Below, in pieces: positions 1-9,623 of a stretch of DNA of 64,000 bases. The notes below the pieces were generated by a model. The model searched no databases, was not told the DNA's origin, and saw only the letters and a program-made list of their open reading frames with translations. Positions within the stretch are counted from its first letter, which is position 1. Each line of letters begins with the position of its first letter. Position numbers and translations under genes: made by a program. The stretch spans positions 3,737,001 through 3,801,000 of the forward strand of contig NZ_CP026118.1 in assembly GCF_004101865.1 (NCBI RefSeq), read 5' to 3'. The stretch is from Halobacillus litoralis (GTDB lineage: Bacteria > Bacillota > Bacilli > Bacillales > Halobacillaceae).

Positions 1-126
1 CATGATGAGGAACGTGCTATTACTCCAGGCCAGGCTGTAGTTTTCTATGATGGGGAAGTATGCCTTGGTGGTGCGACAATTGATATCGTACTCAAGGAAG
101 ATGCTGCAGTCACTTACGTCGGTTGA
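1..126 (+). CDS. mnmA: tRNA 2-thiouridylase MnmA, C-terminal end (partial)
   Basis: The reading frame is open from base 1 to a TGA at 124-126 and gives the last 41 residues of a protein whose start lies outside the window. The segment [20 protein letters not shown] is typical of the C-terminal beta-barrel of MnmA (TrmU). MnmA makes 2-thiouridine at the wobble position of Lys, Glu and Gln tRNAs in the cytoplasm. The neighbours also fit, because mnmA precedes the TPR gene yrrB and recD2 in B. subtilis. The catalytic part of the protein is not visible here. Confidence 0.9.
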   Translation, partial: HDEERAITPGQAVVFYDGEVCLGGATIDIVLKEDAAVTYVG

Positions 127-130
127 TCAT

Positions 131-168
131 AAAAAGTCATGTCCTTTTAGCCCGGGCATGACTTTTTT
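131..168 (+). terminator. Rho-independent terminator after mnmA
   Basis: The arms AAAGTCATG and CATGACTTT enclose a loop rich in CCCGGG and are followed by a run of T. It lies just after the mnmA stop and separates that gene from the TPR gene. Confidence 0.85.
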
Positions 169-225
169 AATCTTAATGGTTAACGCTAACAAACCGCGAA
201 TTTTAATAGTAATTGGAAGGGGTCC

Positions 226-888
226 ATGATGGATAAATTGAAGCAGGGAATCGAAGAGATGCAAAACCACAATTATGAAGAAGCTGCAAAACTTTTTACA
301 GAGGCGATTGATGAGAACCCGAAAGAGCCGGTAGGGTATATCAATTTCGGGAACTTGCTGACACACATGAATGATTATGAAAGGGCCGTACGCTTTTTCA
401 ATCGCGCTATAGAATTGGATGAAAAAGCCGCCACCGCTTACTATGGGTTAGGAAATGTTTTGTATGAGCAGGAAAAATATACAAAAGCCCAAGAACAATT
501 CATGTTTGCGATCCAGAATGGCTTGGATGAAGCAGATGTGCATTTCATGTTAGGAATGACATTCAACCATCAAGAGTACGTCAAACTAGCTCTTCCCTAT
601 CTTTTACGTGCGGCAGAACTTGCACCTGAGGATATAGATATTCAATTTCAATATGGTCTTTGTCTCGCCCAAAATGGGCAAATCAACGAAACTGAAAAGG
701 TGATGAAGCATGTGCTACAATTGGAAGAACAGCACAGTGATGCCCACTACAACCTGGGAGTCGTAGCACTACATCAAGAAGAAGCGAAGAAAGCCTTGGA
801 CCATTTCACGAAAGCTTTGGAAATCCAGCCTGATCATATGTTGGCTGCTCATGCGAAAGGTCAAGTTGAACAAGCCTTAAATGAGTAG
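226..888 (+). CDS. yrrB: TPR-repeat protein, YrrB type
   Basis: This 220-residue protein is made almost entirely of about six tandem 34-residue tetratricopeptide repeats. The pattern of G/Y/L at position 8, A at 20 and P at 32 recurs, for example in YYGLGNVLYEQEKY and AHYNLGVVALHQEE. TPR arrays act as protein-docking scaffolds. There is no signal peptide or membrane segment, so the protein is cytoplasmic. The start follows a GGAAGGGG ribosome binding site; two ATG codons are adjacent (226 and 229) and either could be used. Its place between mnmA and recD2 matches B. subtilis yrrB. The binding partner is unknown. Confidence 0.85.
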   Translation: MMDKLKQGIEEMQNHNYEEAAKLFTEAIDENPKEPVGYINFGNLLTHMNDYERAVRFFNRAIELDEKAATAYYGLGNVLYEQEKYTKAQEQFMFAIQNGLDEADVHFMLGMTFNHQEYVKLALPYLLRAAELAPEDIDIQFQYGLCLAQNGQINETEKVMKHVLQLEEQHSDAHYNLGVVALHQEEAKKALDHFTKALEIQPDHMLAAHAKGQVEQALNE

Positions 889-902
889 AATGAAGGAGAA
901 CG

Positions 903-3233
903 ATGGACATGACTCAACAATCACTCTTTGATGAATCGAATGAAGAACGTCCTTATGTTAAAGGGGAATTGGGGCGGATGATTTTTCACAATGAATCCGA
1001 GCATTTTTCTATTGCCACTATTAACGTCAAGGAGACAAATGAAGCGTTTGAAGAGAAAAGCCTTGTGGTCAAAGGTCATTTTTCTCCTCTGGAAGAAGGC
1101 GAAACCTATATCTTTTATGGAGAGTTCAAAAACCATAAAAAATTCGGTTTGCAATATGAAGTAGTCATGTATAATCGTGTTCTTCCTGAAACTAAAGATG
1201 GAATAGTCTTGTATTTATCGAGTGATCTTTTTCATGGAATCGGTAAGAAGACAGCCGAACGTATCGTAGATGAGCTTGGTGAACAGGCGATTTCGCTTAT
1301 TTTAGAAAATAGGGACGTGTTGGATACAGTACCTAAGCTGGCGAAGGAGAAGGCGGATCATCTTTATCAATCCTTGAAAGAACATCAAGGCTTTGAGCAT
1401 GTGATGATACACCTGTCTCAGTATGGATTCGGTTTAAAACTGGCTCAAAAAATATATCAGGCTTTCCAGGATCAAACGATGAATATTATTGAAGAAGACC
1501 CTTATCAGCTTGTCTTTCATGTGGAAGGTTTCGGTTTCCACCGGGCAGACGAAATGGCAAGGATGCAAAACCTTTCCCATGACCATCCTACAAGAATCAG
1601 AGCGGCATGTCTTTACATTATGCAAAAAAGTATGAGTTCAGGACATGTATATTTGCCGACTGAAGAATGTCTTGTCCAGGTTGAGCAGCTGTTGAATCAG
1701 GGGTTGGATCCAACCATTTCATTTGACCAGCTTTCAGAGCAAGTGATTCATCTGGGCGAAGAGAAATTTATTTACATTGAAGAAGACCGTCTTTATCTTC
1801 CCTCTCTTTACTTTGCAGAAAATGGATTTCGCAGCCATATCGAACGGATTATAGAAAATGGAGTCGAAGTAGAGCATACTCAAGCAGATTTGATGAAAAT
1901 CATCGGACAACTGGAAGAGGAAGAATCGATGAGCTATGGTGAGGACCAATTCAATGCCATTGAAAAGGCTCTCCATTCAAAGCTGATGATATTGACAGGC
2001 GGCCCCGGTACAGGAAAGACTACGGTAATAAAAGGAATTATTCAAACGTATGCCGAACTCAATGAAGAATCAATCGACCCAGAAGAGTATGACGGGGAGA
2101 AACCTTTTCCCTTTATTTTAGCCGCTCCGACAGGGAGAGCTGCAAAAAGGATGACCGAGTCTACAGGTTTGCCTGCGAGTACAATACACCGCTTGCTCGG
2201 CTGGGATGGCCATGATTCTTTTGAACGCAACCAAAACAACCCTTTAGAGGGTAAAGTGTTGATTGTAGATGAATTTTCAATGGTGGATATATGGCTTGCG
2301 AATCAACTGTTTCGAGCCATTCCATCGGATATGCAAGTCCTGCTCGTAGGTGATGAAGACCAACTGCCTTCAGTAGGACCTGGACAAGTGTTGGCAGATC
2401 TCCTGGCATCTGGACAACTTCCGTCGATTAAGCTGACTGAAGTGTATCGACAAAAGGAAGGTTCGAAAATCATCCAGCTTGCCCATGAAATTAAAAATGA
2501 TGTGTGCTCACCTCAATCTCTTGTTAAAGAACATGATTTCAACTTTATTCCTGCAAAAGAACATCAATTGAGTGAACTAGTCACTAATATAGTAAAAAAA
2601 GCAGTCGATAAAGGAATCGATTTGAAGGATTTGCAAGTGTTAGCACCTATGTACCGCACAGAGGTAGGGATTCATAAACTCAATCAACATATCCAACAGA
2701 CGATCAACCCCAAGAATAAGCAGAAAAGAGACCTGACTTACTATGATGTCACTTATAGAAAAGGTGACAAAGTGATTCAATTGGTCAATCAACCAGAAGA
2801 TGGAGTATACAACGGAGATATCGGTGAGATTGTTGCGATTTTCCGAGAAGAAGAAAACGTCGATAATGTGGAGCAAGTCGTGATAGATTTTGATGGTAAA
2901 GAGGTTGTGTACCCAAAGAAAGATTTAAATAATGTCATGCACGCTTATTGCACTTCCATCCACAAATCTCAAGGTAGTGAATTCTCTATCGTGATTTTAC
3001 CTGTCGTACGCAGCTACCGTCGCATGCTCAGGAAAAACCTTCTCTATACAGCGATCACACGTTCCAAACAGTCCTTGATTATTTGCGGTGATCGGGAGGC
3101 TTTCCTGGATGGGGTCGGTACAACAGATACAAACTCAAGGTATACCAGATTGAAAGAGAAACTCCAGGAAGATTCTTCGCCAGAGGTTGAGGAGGAAGAG
3201 GAAGAACAGCTTTCCCCCTATGATTTCATGTAA
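903..3233 (+). CDS. recD2: ATP-dependent 5'-3' DNA helicase RecD2
   Basis: At 776 residues this has the length and order of RecD2 (YrrC), a superfamily 1B helicase that acts without RecBC in DNA repair and replication-fork maintenance. The N-terminal region (about 1-200) carries the OB-like and helix-hairpin-helix parts (DLFHGIGKKTAERIVDELG). The Walker A motif GGPGTGKTT is near residue 366, and motif II (VDEFSMVD) is near 455. The C-terminal UvrD-like motifs are HKSQGSEF and YTAITRSKQSL. The tail is acidic (a run of E). The ATG follows GAAGGAGA, 14 nt after yrrB, so the two are probably co-transcribed. Confidence 0.95.
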   Translation: MDMTQQSLFDESNEERPYVKGELGRMIFHNESEHFSIATINVKETNEAFEEKSLVVKGHFSPLEEGETYIFYGEFKNHKKFGLQYEVVMYNRVLPETKDGIVLYLSSDLFHGIGKKTAERIVDELGEQAISLILENRDVLDTVPKLAKEKADHLYQSLKEHQGFEHVMIHLSQYGFGLKLAQKIYQAFQDQTMNIIEEDPYQLVFHVEGFGFHRADEMARMQNLSHDHPTRIRAACLYIMQKSMSSGHVYLPTEECLVQVEQLLNQGLDPTISFDQLSEQVIHLGEEKFIYIEEDRLYLPSLYFAENGFRSHIERIIENGVEVEHTQADLMKIIGQLEEEESMSYGEDQFNAIEKALHSKLMILTGGPGTGKTTVIKGIIQTYAELNEESIDPEEYDGEKPFPFILAAPTGRAAKRMTESTGLPASTIHRLLGWDGHDSFERNQNNPLEGKVLIVDEFSMVDIWLANQLFRAIPSDMQVLLVGDEDQLPSVGPGQVLADLLASGQLPSIKLTEVYRQKEGSKIIQLAHEIKNDVCSPQSLVKEHDFNFIPAKEHQLSELVTNIVKKAVDKGIDLKDLQVLAPMYRTEVGIHKLNQHIQQTINPKNKQKRDLTYYDVTYRKGDKVIQLVNQPEDGVYNGDIGEIVAIFREEENVDNVEQVVIDFDGKEVVYPKKDLNNVMHAYCTSIHKSQGSEFSIVILPVVRSYRRMLRKNLLYTAITRSKQSLIICGDREAFLDGVGTTDTNSRYTRLKEKLQEDSSPEVEEEEEEQLSPYDFM

Positions 3234-3245
3234 AGGAGAATAAGA

Positions 3246-4058
3246 ATGCCCCACATATTAGGAATGTCAGGTAGCACAATATTATCCAATCCGGATCAGT
3301 TTTCAGAGTTATTTCAAGAAGGGCTCTCACATATTGAGATTGGTGAATTTCCCGATGATCATGCTTTTCAAAACTTCCTCCAACTGAAGAAAAAACATGG
3401 GGGAAGTTTCGGGATTCATTCTCCCTTGCTAAGAGGCAATAGTAAATATGATTTAATAGAAGAAGTAGCGATGCCTCCTGAAAAAGCCCGAAAACTCTTT
3501 ATTGAAGAAGCAGCAGAGCTGGCTCGAGCTGGAGCTGATTATATGCTCGTCCATTTTCCGTATTTCAATAATACAGCCATTGAACCAGGCAAACAGATTG
3601 AAGAAGGACTTGAATTTTTACATAATGTGCAAGAAACCTACGGCATCCCTGTAGTGTGTGAACCAAAATTAGGGACCCAGCGCTCGGCCAAAGGTATTCA
3701 ATACTTACATGAGTTTCCCTCATCCTTGTGGGAAAAGTATGGATTAAGCGTTTGCATTGATATCGGAGATTATCAGATGGCTGTTGGAGAAGAGTGGCGA
3801 ACTTACATAGAACCGCTTCTTCCATTCACTAAAGTTGTTCACTTACATAATGTCCGCTTGCGAGAAAATGGCTATATTTGGGTTCCGATCCATCCGAAGC
3901 TCGAACACACAGAAGGAGCGTTTGAAATGCAGCGATGTCTGGAGTTATTGGGTTCTGGTTCGGATAAATATTTTATTTTTGAGCACACACCTCATACAGA
4001 ACCATCCAAAAAAGAAGTATCTGAAAGTATCCAATGGGTGCGGGACCTACTAAGCTAA
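3246..4058 (+). CDS. Sugar-phosphate isomerase/epimerase-like TIM-barrel protein
   Basis: This 270-residue protein resembles the xylose isomerase-like/AP endonuclease 2 TIM-barrel superfamily. It has short beta-strand motifs ending in H, E or D residues that could bind a divalent metal (HSPLL, LVHFPYF, VVCEPKLGT, VCIDIGD, VVHLHNV, FIFEHTPH). The substrate cannot be read from the sequence. It starts 12 nt after recD2 behind AAAGGAGAA, so it is probably in the same operon. B. subtilis has no equivalent at this position as far as I recall. The fold call is fairly secure; the function is open. Confidence 0.75.
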   Translation: MPHILGMSGSTILSNPDQFSELFQEGLSHIEIGEFPDDHAFQNFLQLKKKHGGSFGIHSPLLRGNSKYDLIEEVAMPPEKARKLFIEEAAELARAGADYMLVHFPYFNNTAIEPGKQIEEGLEFLHNVQETYGIPVVCEPKLGTQRSAKGIQYLHEFPSSLWEKYGLSVCIDIGDYQMAVGEEWRTYIEPLLPFTKVVHLHNVRLRENGYIWVPIHPKLEHTEGAFEMQRCLELLGSGSDKYFIFEHTPHTEPSKKEVSESIQWVRDLLS

Positions 4059-4113
4059 TGTATGAGTACAGTTCTCATGGACATACTAATTGGTAAAAAA
4101 AGGAGTATGTTTC

Positions 4114-4290
4114 ATGAGGTGCCCGAACTGTAACAATAAAAACCTGGGAAAGATCGGAAATGAACAATACTATTGCTGGAACTGTTGTTTAGAACTGTCC
4201 ATTGAAGATGGGAAAATGAATATTAATCAAATTGAGGAAGATGGCAGCTTGAGCTCGTTGAATGATATTTTCTACCAACAGGGGTCCTGA
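4114..4290 (+). CDS. Small zinc-ribbon protein, unknown function
   Basis: This 58-residue protein opens with CPNC and later has CWNC, a treble of Cys pairs that should bind one zinc ion in a rubredoxin-like ribbon. A short acidic tail follows. A TTG at 4090 is in frame, but the ATG at 4114 sits correctly behind AAAAAAGGAG (4096-4105), so I chose it. The gene lies between the TIM-barrel gene and the permease gene and ends 6 nt before the latter. No function can be assigned beyond metal binding. It may be a nucleic-acid or protein-binding adaptor, which is only a guess. Confidence 0.7.
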   Translation: MRCPNCNNKNLGKIGNEQYYCWNCCLELSIEDGKMNINQIEEDGSLSSLNDIFYQQGS

Positions 4291-4296
4291 ATTTAA

Positions 4297-5364
4297 ATGA
4301 CAGACCGTTCTACAAAATGGTTACGCAGGTTCACCATCTTCTTCATTACATTGCTCTCTCTTCTGCTTCTCGCATGGCTTTTTCCGTATTATGACCATGT
4401 TCTGCTTATGATAGGAAGAGTGTTACTGCCATTTCTATTAGCTCTTGTATTATCTCTATTGCTTCATCCGCTTGTGAATGGTTTGGAAGTTCTCGGTTTT
4501 AAGAGGATACTTGCTATTCTGTTCATTTTCGTGATTTTCTTTTCGTTGATCAGCCTGGGAATTTACAAGGGATATCCAAAATTATTGGAACAACTTAAAC
4601 TATTGAATGAACATCTTCCGCAACTCTTCCAGTCCTATCAAGAGTGGACCAAACAGCTCTATGCGCAGACGGAGAGATTGCCTGATGGTATTCATCACCA
4701 GCTTGATGATCGCTTTTCTCATTTTGAACAATGGTTGAGCTCGAGAGTGATGGCGATTTTTTCCGGTCTTAATGGAATCTTCAACATGATTGTCTTACTA
4801 GCCGTTGTTCCGGTCATGACTTTTTACTTTCTTAAAGATTACAAGAGTATTGGGAAGATGATTCTCAGCATTCTCCCTGCAAGGTGGCATGAGGAATCCA
4901 GAAGGCTCGTAAAAGAGTTGAATCAGTCTTTGGGAGGCTATATCCGTGGTCAATTATTGATCAGCCTTTTTGTAGGGGTATTGGCCACGATCGGCTTTTG
5001 GATTATAGATTTGCCGTACCCTCTTGTCTTAGGATTGATTGCAGGGATAACCAATATCATCCCTTACTTCGGTCCTTTGTTAGGGGCAGGTCCTGCCTTG
5101 ATTGTAGCGGTAACCGTATCCATTCAAACCCTTGTTTTCACTTTGCTGATTGTAGTGATCATCCAAGTGATTGAAGGAAATTTCCTATCTCCTTACATCA
5201 TGGGGAAGAGCATACACATCCACCCGCTGTTTATTATTTTCGCTTTACTGGCAGGAGGAGAGATAGCTGGTATAGCAGGACTGATATTAGCCGTTCCTGT
5301 ACTCACTTGTCTGAAAGTGATTGTTTCTGAAATCCGTACTGGACGCCTGAATATTGACAGATGA
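4297..5364 (+). CDS. yrrI: AI-2E family transporter, YrrI type
   Basis: This 355-residue polytopic membrane protein has about eight hydrophobic segments, including LLLLAWLFPYYDHVLLMIGR, a central VVPVMTFYFLKDYKSIGKMI and a C-terminal IFALLAGGEIAGIAGLILAV. The motif GLIAGITNIIPYFGPLLGA is the hallmark of the AI-2E (TqsA/YdiK/PerM) family. Members include autoinducer exporters and Na+/H+ antiporters, so the substrate is uncertain. It lies immediately upstream of alaS, as yrrI does in B. subtilis. The alaS promoter overlaps its 3' end. Confidence 0.85.
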   Translation: MTDRSTKWLRRFTIFFITLLSLLLLAWLFPYYDHVLLMIGRVLLPFLLALVLSLLLHPLVNGLEVLGFKRILAILFIFVIFFSLISLGIYKGYPKLLEQLKLLNEHLPQLFQSYQEWTKQLYAQTERLPDGIHHQLDDRFSHFEQWLSSRVMAIFSGLNGIFNMIVLLAVVPVMTFYFLKDYKSIGKMILSILPARWHEESRRLVKELNQSLGGYIRGQLLISLFVGVLATIGFWIIDLPYPLVLGLIAGITNIIPYFGPLLGAGPALIVAVTVSIQTLVFTLLIVVIIQVIEGNFLSPYIMGKSIHIHPLFIIFALLAGGEIAGIAGLILAVPVLTCLKVIVSEIRTGRLNIDR

Positions 5365-5382
5365 AGAACAGTTATCTATAAT
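5354..5382 (+). promoter_or_regulatory. SigA promoter of the alaS T-box transcript
   Basis: TTGACA (5354-5359) and TATAAT (5377-5382) are separated by 17 bp, a perfect consensus. The -35 box overlaps the last codons of yrrI. Transcription would start near 5389, at the 5' edge of the T-box leader. Confidence 0.9.
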
Positions 5383-5388
5383 AACGCA

Positions 5389-5652
5389 TATCAAAGACTA
5401 TATGAACGAAGAAACATGATGAAGGAAACGAGTAGGCAATGATTCCATGATCAGAGAAGTATGTTCTTGGCTGAAAAACGTACTGCATGATGATTGCTGA
5501 ACGCTATTCCGGAGTGCGGTTAACACCCGCCGTAGTTATGCCACGTTACAGGCGATTTGAGATGATAGGCGCCAGACGTCTATAATCAGGGTGGTACCGC
5601 GGAACTGAAACTCCCGTCCCTGCCGTTTTACAGGCAGGGACGGGAGTTTTTT
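5389..5652 (+). promoter_or_regulatory. T-box leader, alanine-responsive
   Basis: The conserved T-box AGGGTGGTACCGCGG begins at 5588. A strong attenuator follows: CTCCCGTCCCTGCC pairs with GGCAGGGACGGGAG (5611-5646) and ends in a T run. A GCT codon at 5503-5505, inside GAACGCTATTCC, sits where the Stem I specifier is expected and fits alanine and the downstream alaS. Uncharged tRNA-Ala would pair with the specifier and the T-box bulge and favour read-through. The specifier position is inferred from context, not from a computed fold. Confidence 0.93.
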
Positions 5653-5698
5653 CATCGTCTAGGAAATGGATTGTGAATCACTTTTCTAGAGGGTGTCA

Positions 5699-5877
5699 TC
5701 CAGCTCCAGCGCCTATCCCCTCGAGGTCTTGGCTCCACACGAGGTGGGGTCGTTCGGCGTTGTAACAGGACGTTGCAATCTTAGCCGAACTTCACTTCCC
5801 TCTCTGTGACAAAGAACGTCACGGCGAGTTTCGTCTTAAGCTTGTCGGGGATGAGCAAAGGCACTTGGGTATTTTAA
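5699..5877. repeat. Interspersed palindromic repeat, copy 1
   Basis: The left end (CAGCGCCTATCCCCTCGAG) is imperfectly complementary to the right end (CTTGTCGGGGATGAGCAAAGG). An inner pair (CACGAGGTGGGGTCGTTCGGC against GCCGAACTTCACTTCCCTC) could extend one long hairpin. A diverged second copy lies at 27259-27377. From memory, elements starting CCAGCTCCAGCGCCTA are common between genes in many Bacillaceae. No protein is encoded. The stretch fills the gap between the T-box attenuator and the alaS ribosome binding site. Confidence 0.7.
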
Positions 5878-5933
5878 ATCTAATCTTCGTTCAGGCCGGT
5901 CTATTTGAAGGGAAAATTTAAGGAGGATATGAT

Positions 5934-8570
5934 ATGAAAACATTGACATCAGCAGAAGTGCGCCAAATGTTTCTGGATTTTTTCAAAAATAAAGGACATA
6001 GTGTTGAACCGAGTGCATCTTTAGTTCCACATGAAGATCCGACATTGCTGTGGATCAACAGTGGTGTGGCAACTTTAAAGAAATATTTCGATGGACGAGT
6101 AGTTCCTGAAAATCCCAGGATTGTGAATGCGCAAAAATCCATCCGCACAAATGATATTGAAAACGTAGGGTTCACAGCACGTCACCATACATTTTTCGAA
6201 ATGCTAGGTAATTTTTCGATTGGGGATTACTTTAAAGAAGAAGCGATGGAATGGGGATGGGAGTTTCTGACAAGCAAAGATTGGATCGGCTTTGACCCGG
6301 TCAAACTTTCTGTCACTGTCCACCCTGAAGATGATGAGGCCTACAACATTTGGAAAGATAAAATCGGTGTGGATGAAGAACGCATCATCCGAATTGAAGA
6401 AAACTTCTGGGATATCGGCGAAGGGCCAAGTGGACCCAATACGGAAATTTTCTACGATCGGGGAGAAAATTTCGGAAATGATCCGCAAGATCCGGAACTT
6501 TATCCTGGAGGGGAAAACGAACGGTATCTCGAGATTTGGAATCTTGTTTTCTCCCAGTTCAACCATAATCCAGATGATACGTACACACCGCTTCCGAAGA
6601 AGAATATTGATACAGGGATGGGGCTCGAACGCATCGTCTGTGTCATTCAGGAAACGGAAACGAACTTCGAGACAGACTTGTTCAAACCGATTATCGAAGC
6701 AGCTGAGAAAATGACTGATCACAAGTATGGGGGAAGTGTTAAAGGGGATTCCTCTTTCAAAGTAATAGCTGACCATATGAGAACCGTGACATTTGCGGTT
6801 AGTGACGGAGCATTGCCTTCGAATGAAGGCCGCGGATATGTATTAAGACGTCTTCTGAGAAGAGCGGTTCGTTTCGCAAAACAAATCGGTATTGATGAAC
6901 CGTTTATGTATAAGCTTGTTCCTGAAGTTTCCAATATCATGGTCGACTTTTATCCTGAAGTGAAAAAGAAAGAGGCATTCATTCAAAATGTGATCCAAAC
7001 GGAGGAAGAGCGTTTTCATGAAACATTGAATGACGGCCTGCAAATATTATCCACTATCATGAAGGAAGAATCGAATAAAGGCAGCAATGTATTCCCTGGT
7101 ACGGAAGTGTTCCGTCTTTATGATACTTATGGTTTCCCGAAAGAACTGACTGAAGAATATATCGGGGAAGCGGGCTTCAAGATTGATGAAGAGGGATTCC
7201 GACTAGAAATGGAGAAGCAGCGTGAACGCGCCCGTAATGCTCGTCAGAAATCGGATTCCATGCAGATCCAAGACGGTGTCCTTGGTGATGTGCAAGTGGA
7301 AAGCTCCTTCATTGGATATGATCGTCTAAAGATCGAAGCTACAATTGTTGAATTGATTAAAGGGAAAAACTTCAGCGATCATGCAGATGAAGGTGACACG
7401 GTTTATTTATTCTTGGATGAGACACCTTTTTATGCGGAAAGCGGCGGCCAAGTGGCTGATCGAGGCTATATCAAGACTGAAGATGCTTCAGTAGAAGTTA
7501 CAAATGTACAGAAAGCTCCGAATGGCCAGCACATGCATGAAGCTGTGGTAAGACAGGGAACGATAGCTAAAGGAGCAAAGGTCGAAGCGGAAGTGGATCA
7601 ACATGGGCGTTCTTTCATCGTGAAGAATCATACAGCCACCCACCTATTGCACCAGGCTCTCAAAGATGTCTTAGGAGAACATGTCAATCAAGCAGGGTCG
7701 CTTGTTACCCCTGACCGATTGCGCTTTGATTTTTCCCACTTCGGATCGGTGACAAATGAAGAAATGGAAAAAATAGAGTCGATTGTCAATGAAAAGGTGT
7801 GGCAGTCGATTCCGGTAGCAGTTGAGTATAATTCCATTGAAGAAGCAAAGGAAAAAGGAGCTATGGCTTTGTTCGGTGAAAAATACGGAGATACAGTCAG
7901 GGTCGTCCAGGTAGGAGATTACAGCTTGGAGCTTTGCGGAGGGTGTCACGTTCTGAATACAGCGGAAATCGGACTTTTCAAGATTGTCTCTGAAACTGGT
8001 ATTGGTGCAGGCACAAGAAGGATTGAAGCTGTGACAGCCAAAGATGCTTACCTTTATATGAATGAAAAAGAACGACTGTTGAAACAGGCAGGGGAATGGC
8101 TGAAGACCAAACCTGAACAAGTTCCTGATCGGATCAATGTCCTGCATAAAGAAATGAAGAATTTACAGAAGGAAAATGATTCTTTGAGTGCGAAGATTTC
8201 TTATATGGAAGCTTCCAATATTCTTGATGAAGTAGAAGACATCAATGGTGTAAAACTCCTCGCCAAACAAGTGGATGTCAAAGACATGAATGCACTCCGT
8301 TCCATGGTTGATGATTTGAAACAAAAAATTGAATCAGGAATCATTCTTTTAGCAGCACCTAACGGAAATAAAGTACAGCTGATTGCAGGAGTATCGAAAG
8401 ATTTAATAGAAGAAGGATACCATGCGGGTCATTTGATAAAAGAGGCAGCCACCCGGTGCGGGGGCGGCGGAGGCGGTCGTCCTGATATGGCCCAAGCTGG
8501 TGGGAAAGATGCTTCTAAGATCCCGGAAGCATTGCAATATGCTAGAGAATATGCCAGCCAAAACGCTTGA
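5934..8570 (+). CDS. alaS: Alanyl-tRNA synthetase
   Basis: AlaS charges tRNA-Ala with alanine. The 878-residue length is normal for the family. The class II catalytic core is N-terminal ([25 protein letters not shown] [12 protein letters not shown]). The editing domain has the zinc-site motif HTATH (566-570) and C668-GGC-H672. The C-Ala domain ends with the glycine-rich [16 protein letters not shown]. The ATG follows AAGGAGGATATGAT. Expression should respond to alanine starvation through the upstream T-box. The leader between the attenuator and the start is unusually long (about 280 nt) because of the repeat. Confidence 0.98.
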   Translation: MKTLTSAEVRQMFLDFFKNKGHSVEPSASLVPHEDPTLLWINSGVATLKKYFDGRVVPENPRIVNAQKSIRTNDIENVGFTARHHTFFEMLGNFSIGDYFKEEAMEWGWEFLTSKDWIGFDPVKLSVTVHPEDDEAYNIWKDKIGVDEERIIRIEENFWDIGEGPSGPNTEIFYDRGENFGNDPQDPELYPGGENERYLEIWNLVFSQFNHNPDDTYTPLPKKNIDTGMGLERIVCVIQETETNFETDLFKPIIEAAEKMTDHKYGGSVKGDSSFKVIADHMRTVTFAVSDGALPSNEGRGYVLRRLLRRAVRFAKQIGIDEPFMYKLVPEVSNIMVDFYPEVKKKEAFIQNVIQTEEERFHETLNDGLQILSTIMKEESNKGSNVFPGTEVFRLYDTYGFPKELTEEYIGEAGFKIDEEGFRLEMEKQRERARNARQKSDSMQIQDGVLGDVQVESSFIGYDRLKIEATIVELIKGKNFSDHADEGDTVYLFLDETPFYAESGGQVADRGYIKTEDASVEVTNVQKAPNGQHMHEAVVRQGTIAKGAKVEAEVDQHGRSFIVKNHTATHLLHQALKDVLGEHVNQAGSLVTPDRLRFDFSHFGSVTNEEMEKIESIVNEKVWQSIPVAVEYNSIEEAKEKGAMALFGEKYGDTVRVVQVGDYSLELCGGCHVLNTAEIGLFKIVSETGIGAGTRRIEAVTAKDAYLYMNEKERLLKQAGEWLKTKPEQVPDRINVLHKEMKNLQKENDSLSAKISYMEASNILDEVEDINGVKLLAKQVDVKDMNALRSMVDDLKQKIESGIILLAAPNGNKVQLIAGVSKDLIEEGYHAGHLIKEAATRCGGGGGGRPDMAQAGGKDASKIPEALQYAREYASQNA

Positions 8571-8594
8571 TTTTTCCTATAGGCGATTTAGGTA

Positions 8595-8600
8595 TATAAT
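8595..8600 (+). promoter_or_regulatory. Possible -10 element upstream of yrzL
   Basis: TATAAT stands 34 bp before the yrzL ATG and just after the alaS stop. No good -35 box lies at 16-18 bp; TTGATT at 8567 is 22 bp away. It may be a weak promoter that separates the yrzL-ruvX-yrzB unit from alaS. Confidence 0.35.
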
Positions 8601-8633
8601 AGAGTAAATACTAATGAGTGCGAGGTGACTGTA

Positions 8634-8906
8634 ATGAGCTCAATGGATAAGACGATGAGGTTCAATTTTTCTGAGGAACCATTTGATCAAGATGTTCAAT
8701 CTGTACTGCTTTCTGTGCACGCCGCCCTACAAGAGAAAGGGTACAACCCGATTAACCAGATCGTCGGGTATTTACTATCGGGCGACCCTGCTTACATTCC
8801 TCGTCATCAAGATGCAAGGAATTTGATCCGTAAAATTGAACGAGATGAATTAATTGAGGAATTGGTAAAATTTTATATTAAAGAGAATAAAGAGGGCATT
8901 GAATGA
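8634..8906 (+). CDS. yrzL: IreB family regulatory protein YrzL
   Basis: This 90-residue protein has the conserved core [20 protein letters not shown] and DPAYIPRH of the IreB/UPF0297 family. In Enterococcus, IreB is a phosphorylated partner of the IreK Ser/Thr kinase in envelope stress; the Bacillus role is less clear. I chose ATG 8634 because CGAGGTGA (8621-8628) precedes it and MSSMDKT matches the usual N-terminus. The stop overlaps the ruvX start (ATGA), so the two genes are translationally coupled. The yrzL-ruvX-yrzB order is conserved across Firmicutes. Confidence 0.93.
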   Translation: MSSMDKTMRFNFSEEPFDQDVQSVLLSVHAALQEKGYNPINQIVGYLLSGDPAYIPRHQDARNLIRKIERDELIEELVKFYIKENKEGIE

Positions 8907-9319
8907 AGAAGATAGGATTGGATGTGGGCGAAAAAACCATCGGCATTGCCATATCAGATGCTTTTGGCTGGACTGCCCAGGGTCTCAAGACTTTGAGGTG
9001 GGATGAGCGGAATTATGAAACAGCGAAAGAACCGCTCAGAGAGGTCATCCGTGATCATGAGGTGACTGAAGCCGTTGTCGGTTTTCCGAAGAATATGAAC
9101 GGAACCGTCGGCCCTCGTGGAGAAGCCAGCCAGGATTTCGCCGCATGGATTGAAGAAGAGTTTCATCTCCAAACACACTTGTGGGATGAGAGACTTACGA
9201 CGATGGCTGCTGAAAGAGTCTTACTAGATGCAGATGTCAGTCGTAAAAAAAGAAAAAAAGTAATTGATAAAATGGCAGCGGTTATGATTCTGCAAAGCTA
9301 TTTGGATTCGAAACAATAA
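8903..9319 (+). CDS. ruvX: YqgF/RuvX-type Holliday junction resolvase homologue
   Basis: This 138-residue protein has the RNase H-like fold motifs of Yqg[16 protein letters not shown] at the N-terminus, [12 protein letters not shown] in the middle and [14 protein letters not shown] near residue 95. The acidic residues in the first and last motifs form the metal-binding site. The family is linked to 16S rRNA 5'-end processing and proposed Holliday-junction cleavage. Start overlaps the yrzL stop; yrzB follows 14 nt later. In B. subtilis this is yrrK. Confidence 0.93.
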   Translation: MKKIGLDVGEKTIGIAISDAFGWTAQGLKTLRWDERNYETAKEPLREVIRDHEVTEAVVGFPKNMNGTVGPRGEASQDFAAWIEEEFHLQTHLWDERLTTMAAERVLLDADVSRKKRKKVIDKMAAVMILQSYLDSKQ

Positions 9320-9333
9320 GGAGGATGTCTGAC

Positions 9334-9618
9334 ATGGCATTAGAAAAAGAAGAACGTATTATTATCCCTGATGAAAATGGGGAAGAGCACTTATTTGAAG
9401 TATTGTTCACTTTTGACGTTGAACAAACTGGACATTCTTACATCGCAGTAATTCCAGCAGAGCAGAAAGAAGGGGAAGAGGTCGAAGTTTTCGCTTTCCG
9501 TTATGAAGAGAAAGGAAACGAAGAAGACGATTTAGCCCTATTTCAAATCGAATCAGACGAAGAATGGGAAATGGTAGAAGAAATGCTGAATACTTTGACA
9601 GATGAAGATTTAACATAA
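9334..9618 (+). CDS. yrzB: DUF1292 protein YrzB
   Basis: This 94-residue, very acidic protein (E/D-rich C-terminus) belongs to the DUF1292 family that always follows ruvX in Bacillaceae. The motif IIIPDENGEEHLFEVLFTFD is typical. The ATG at 9334 is 9 nt from AAGGAGG; the ATG at 9325 is directly against the ribosome binding site and is less likely. The biochemical function is unknown. Confidence 0.9.
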   Translation: MALEKEERIIIPDENGEEHLFEVLFTFDVEQTGHSYIAVIPAEQKEGEEVEVFAFRYEEKGNEEDDLALFQIESDEEWEMVEEMLNTLTDEDLT

Positions 9619-9623
9619 TATTG

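Noticed and set aside
6204..6776. 190-codon open frame opposite alaS
   Set aside because: Antisense shadow of alaS with a nonsensical, Phe/Ile-rich product.
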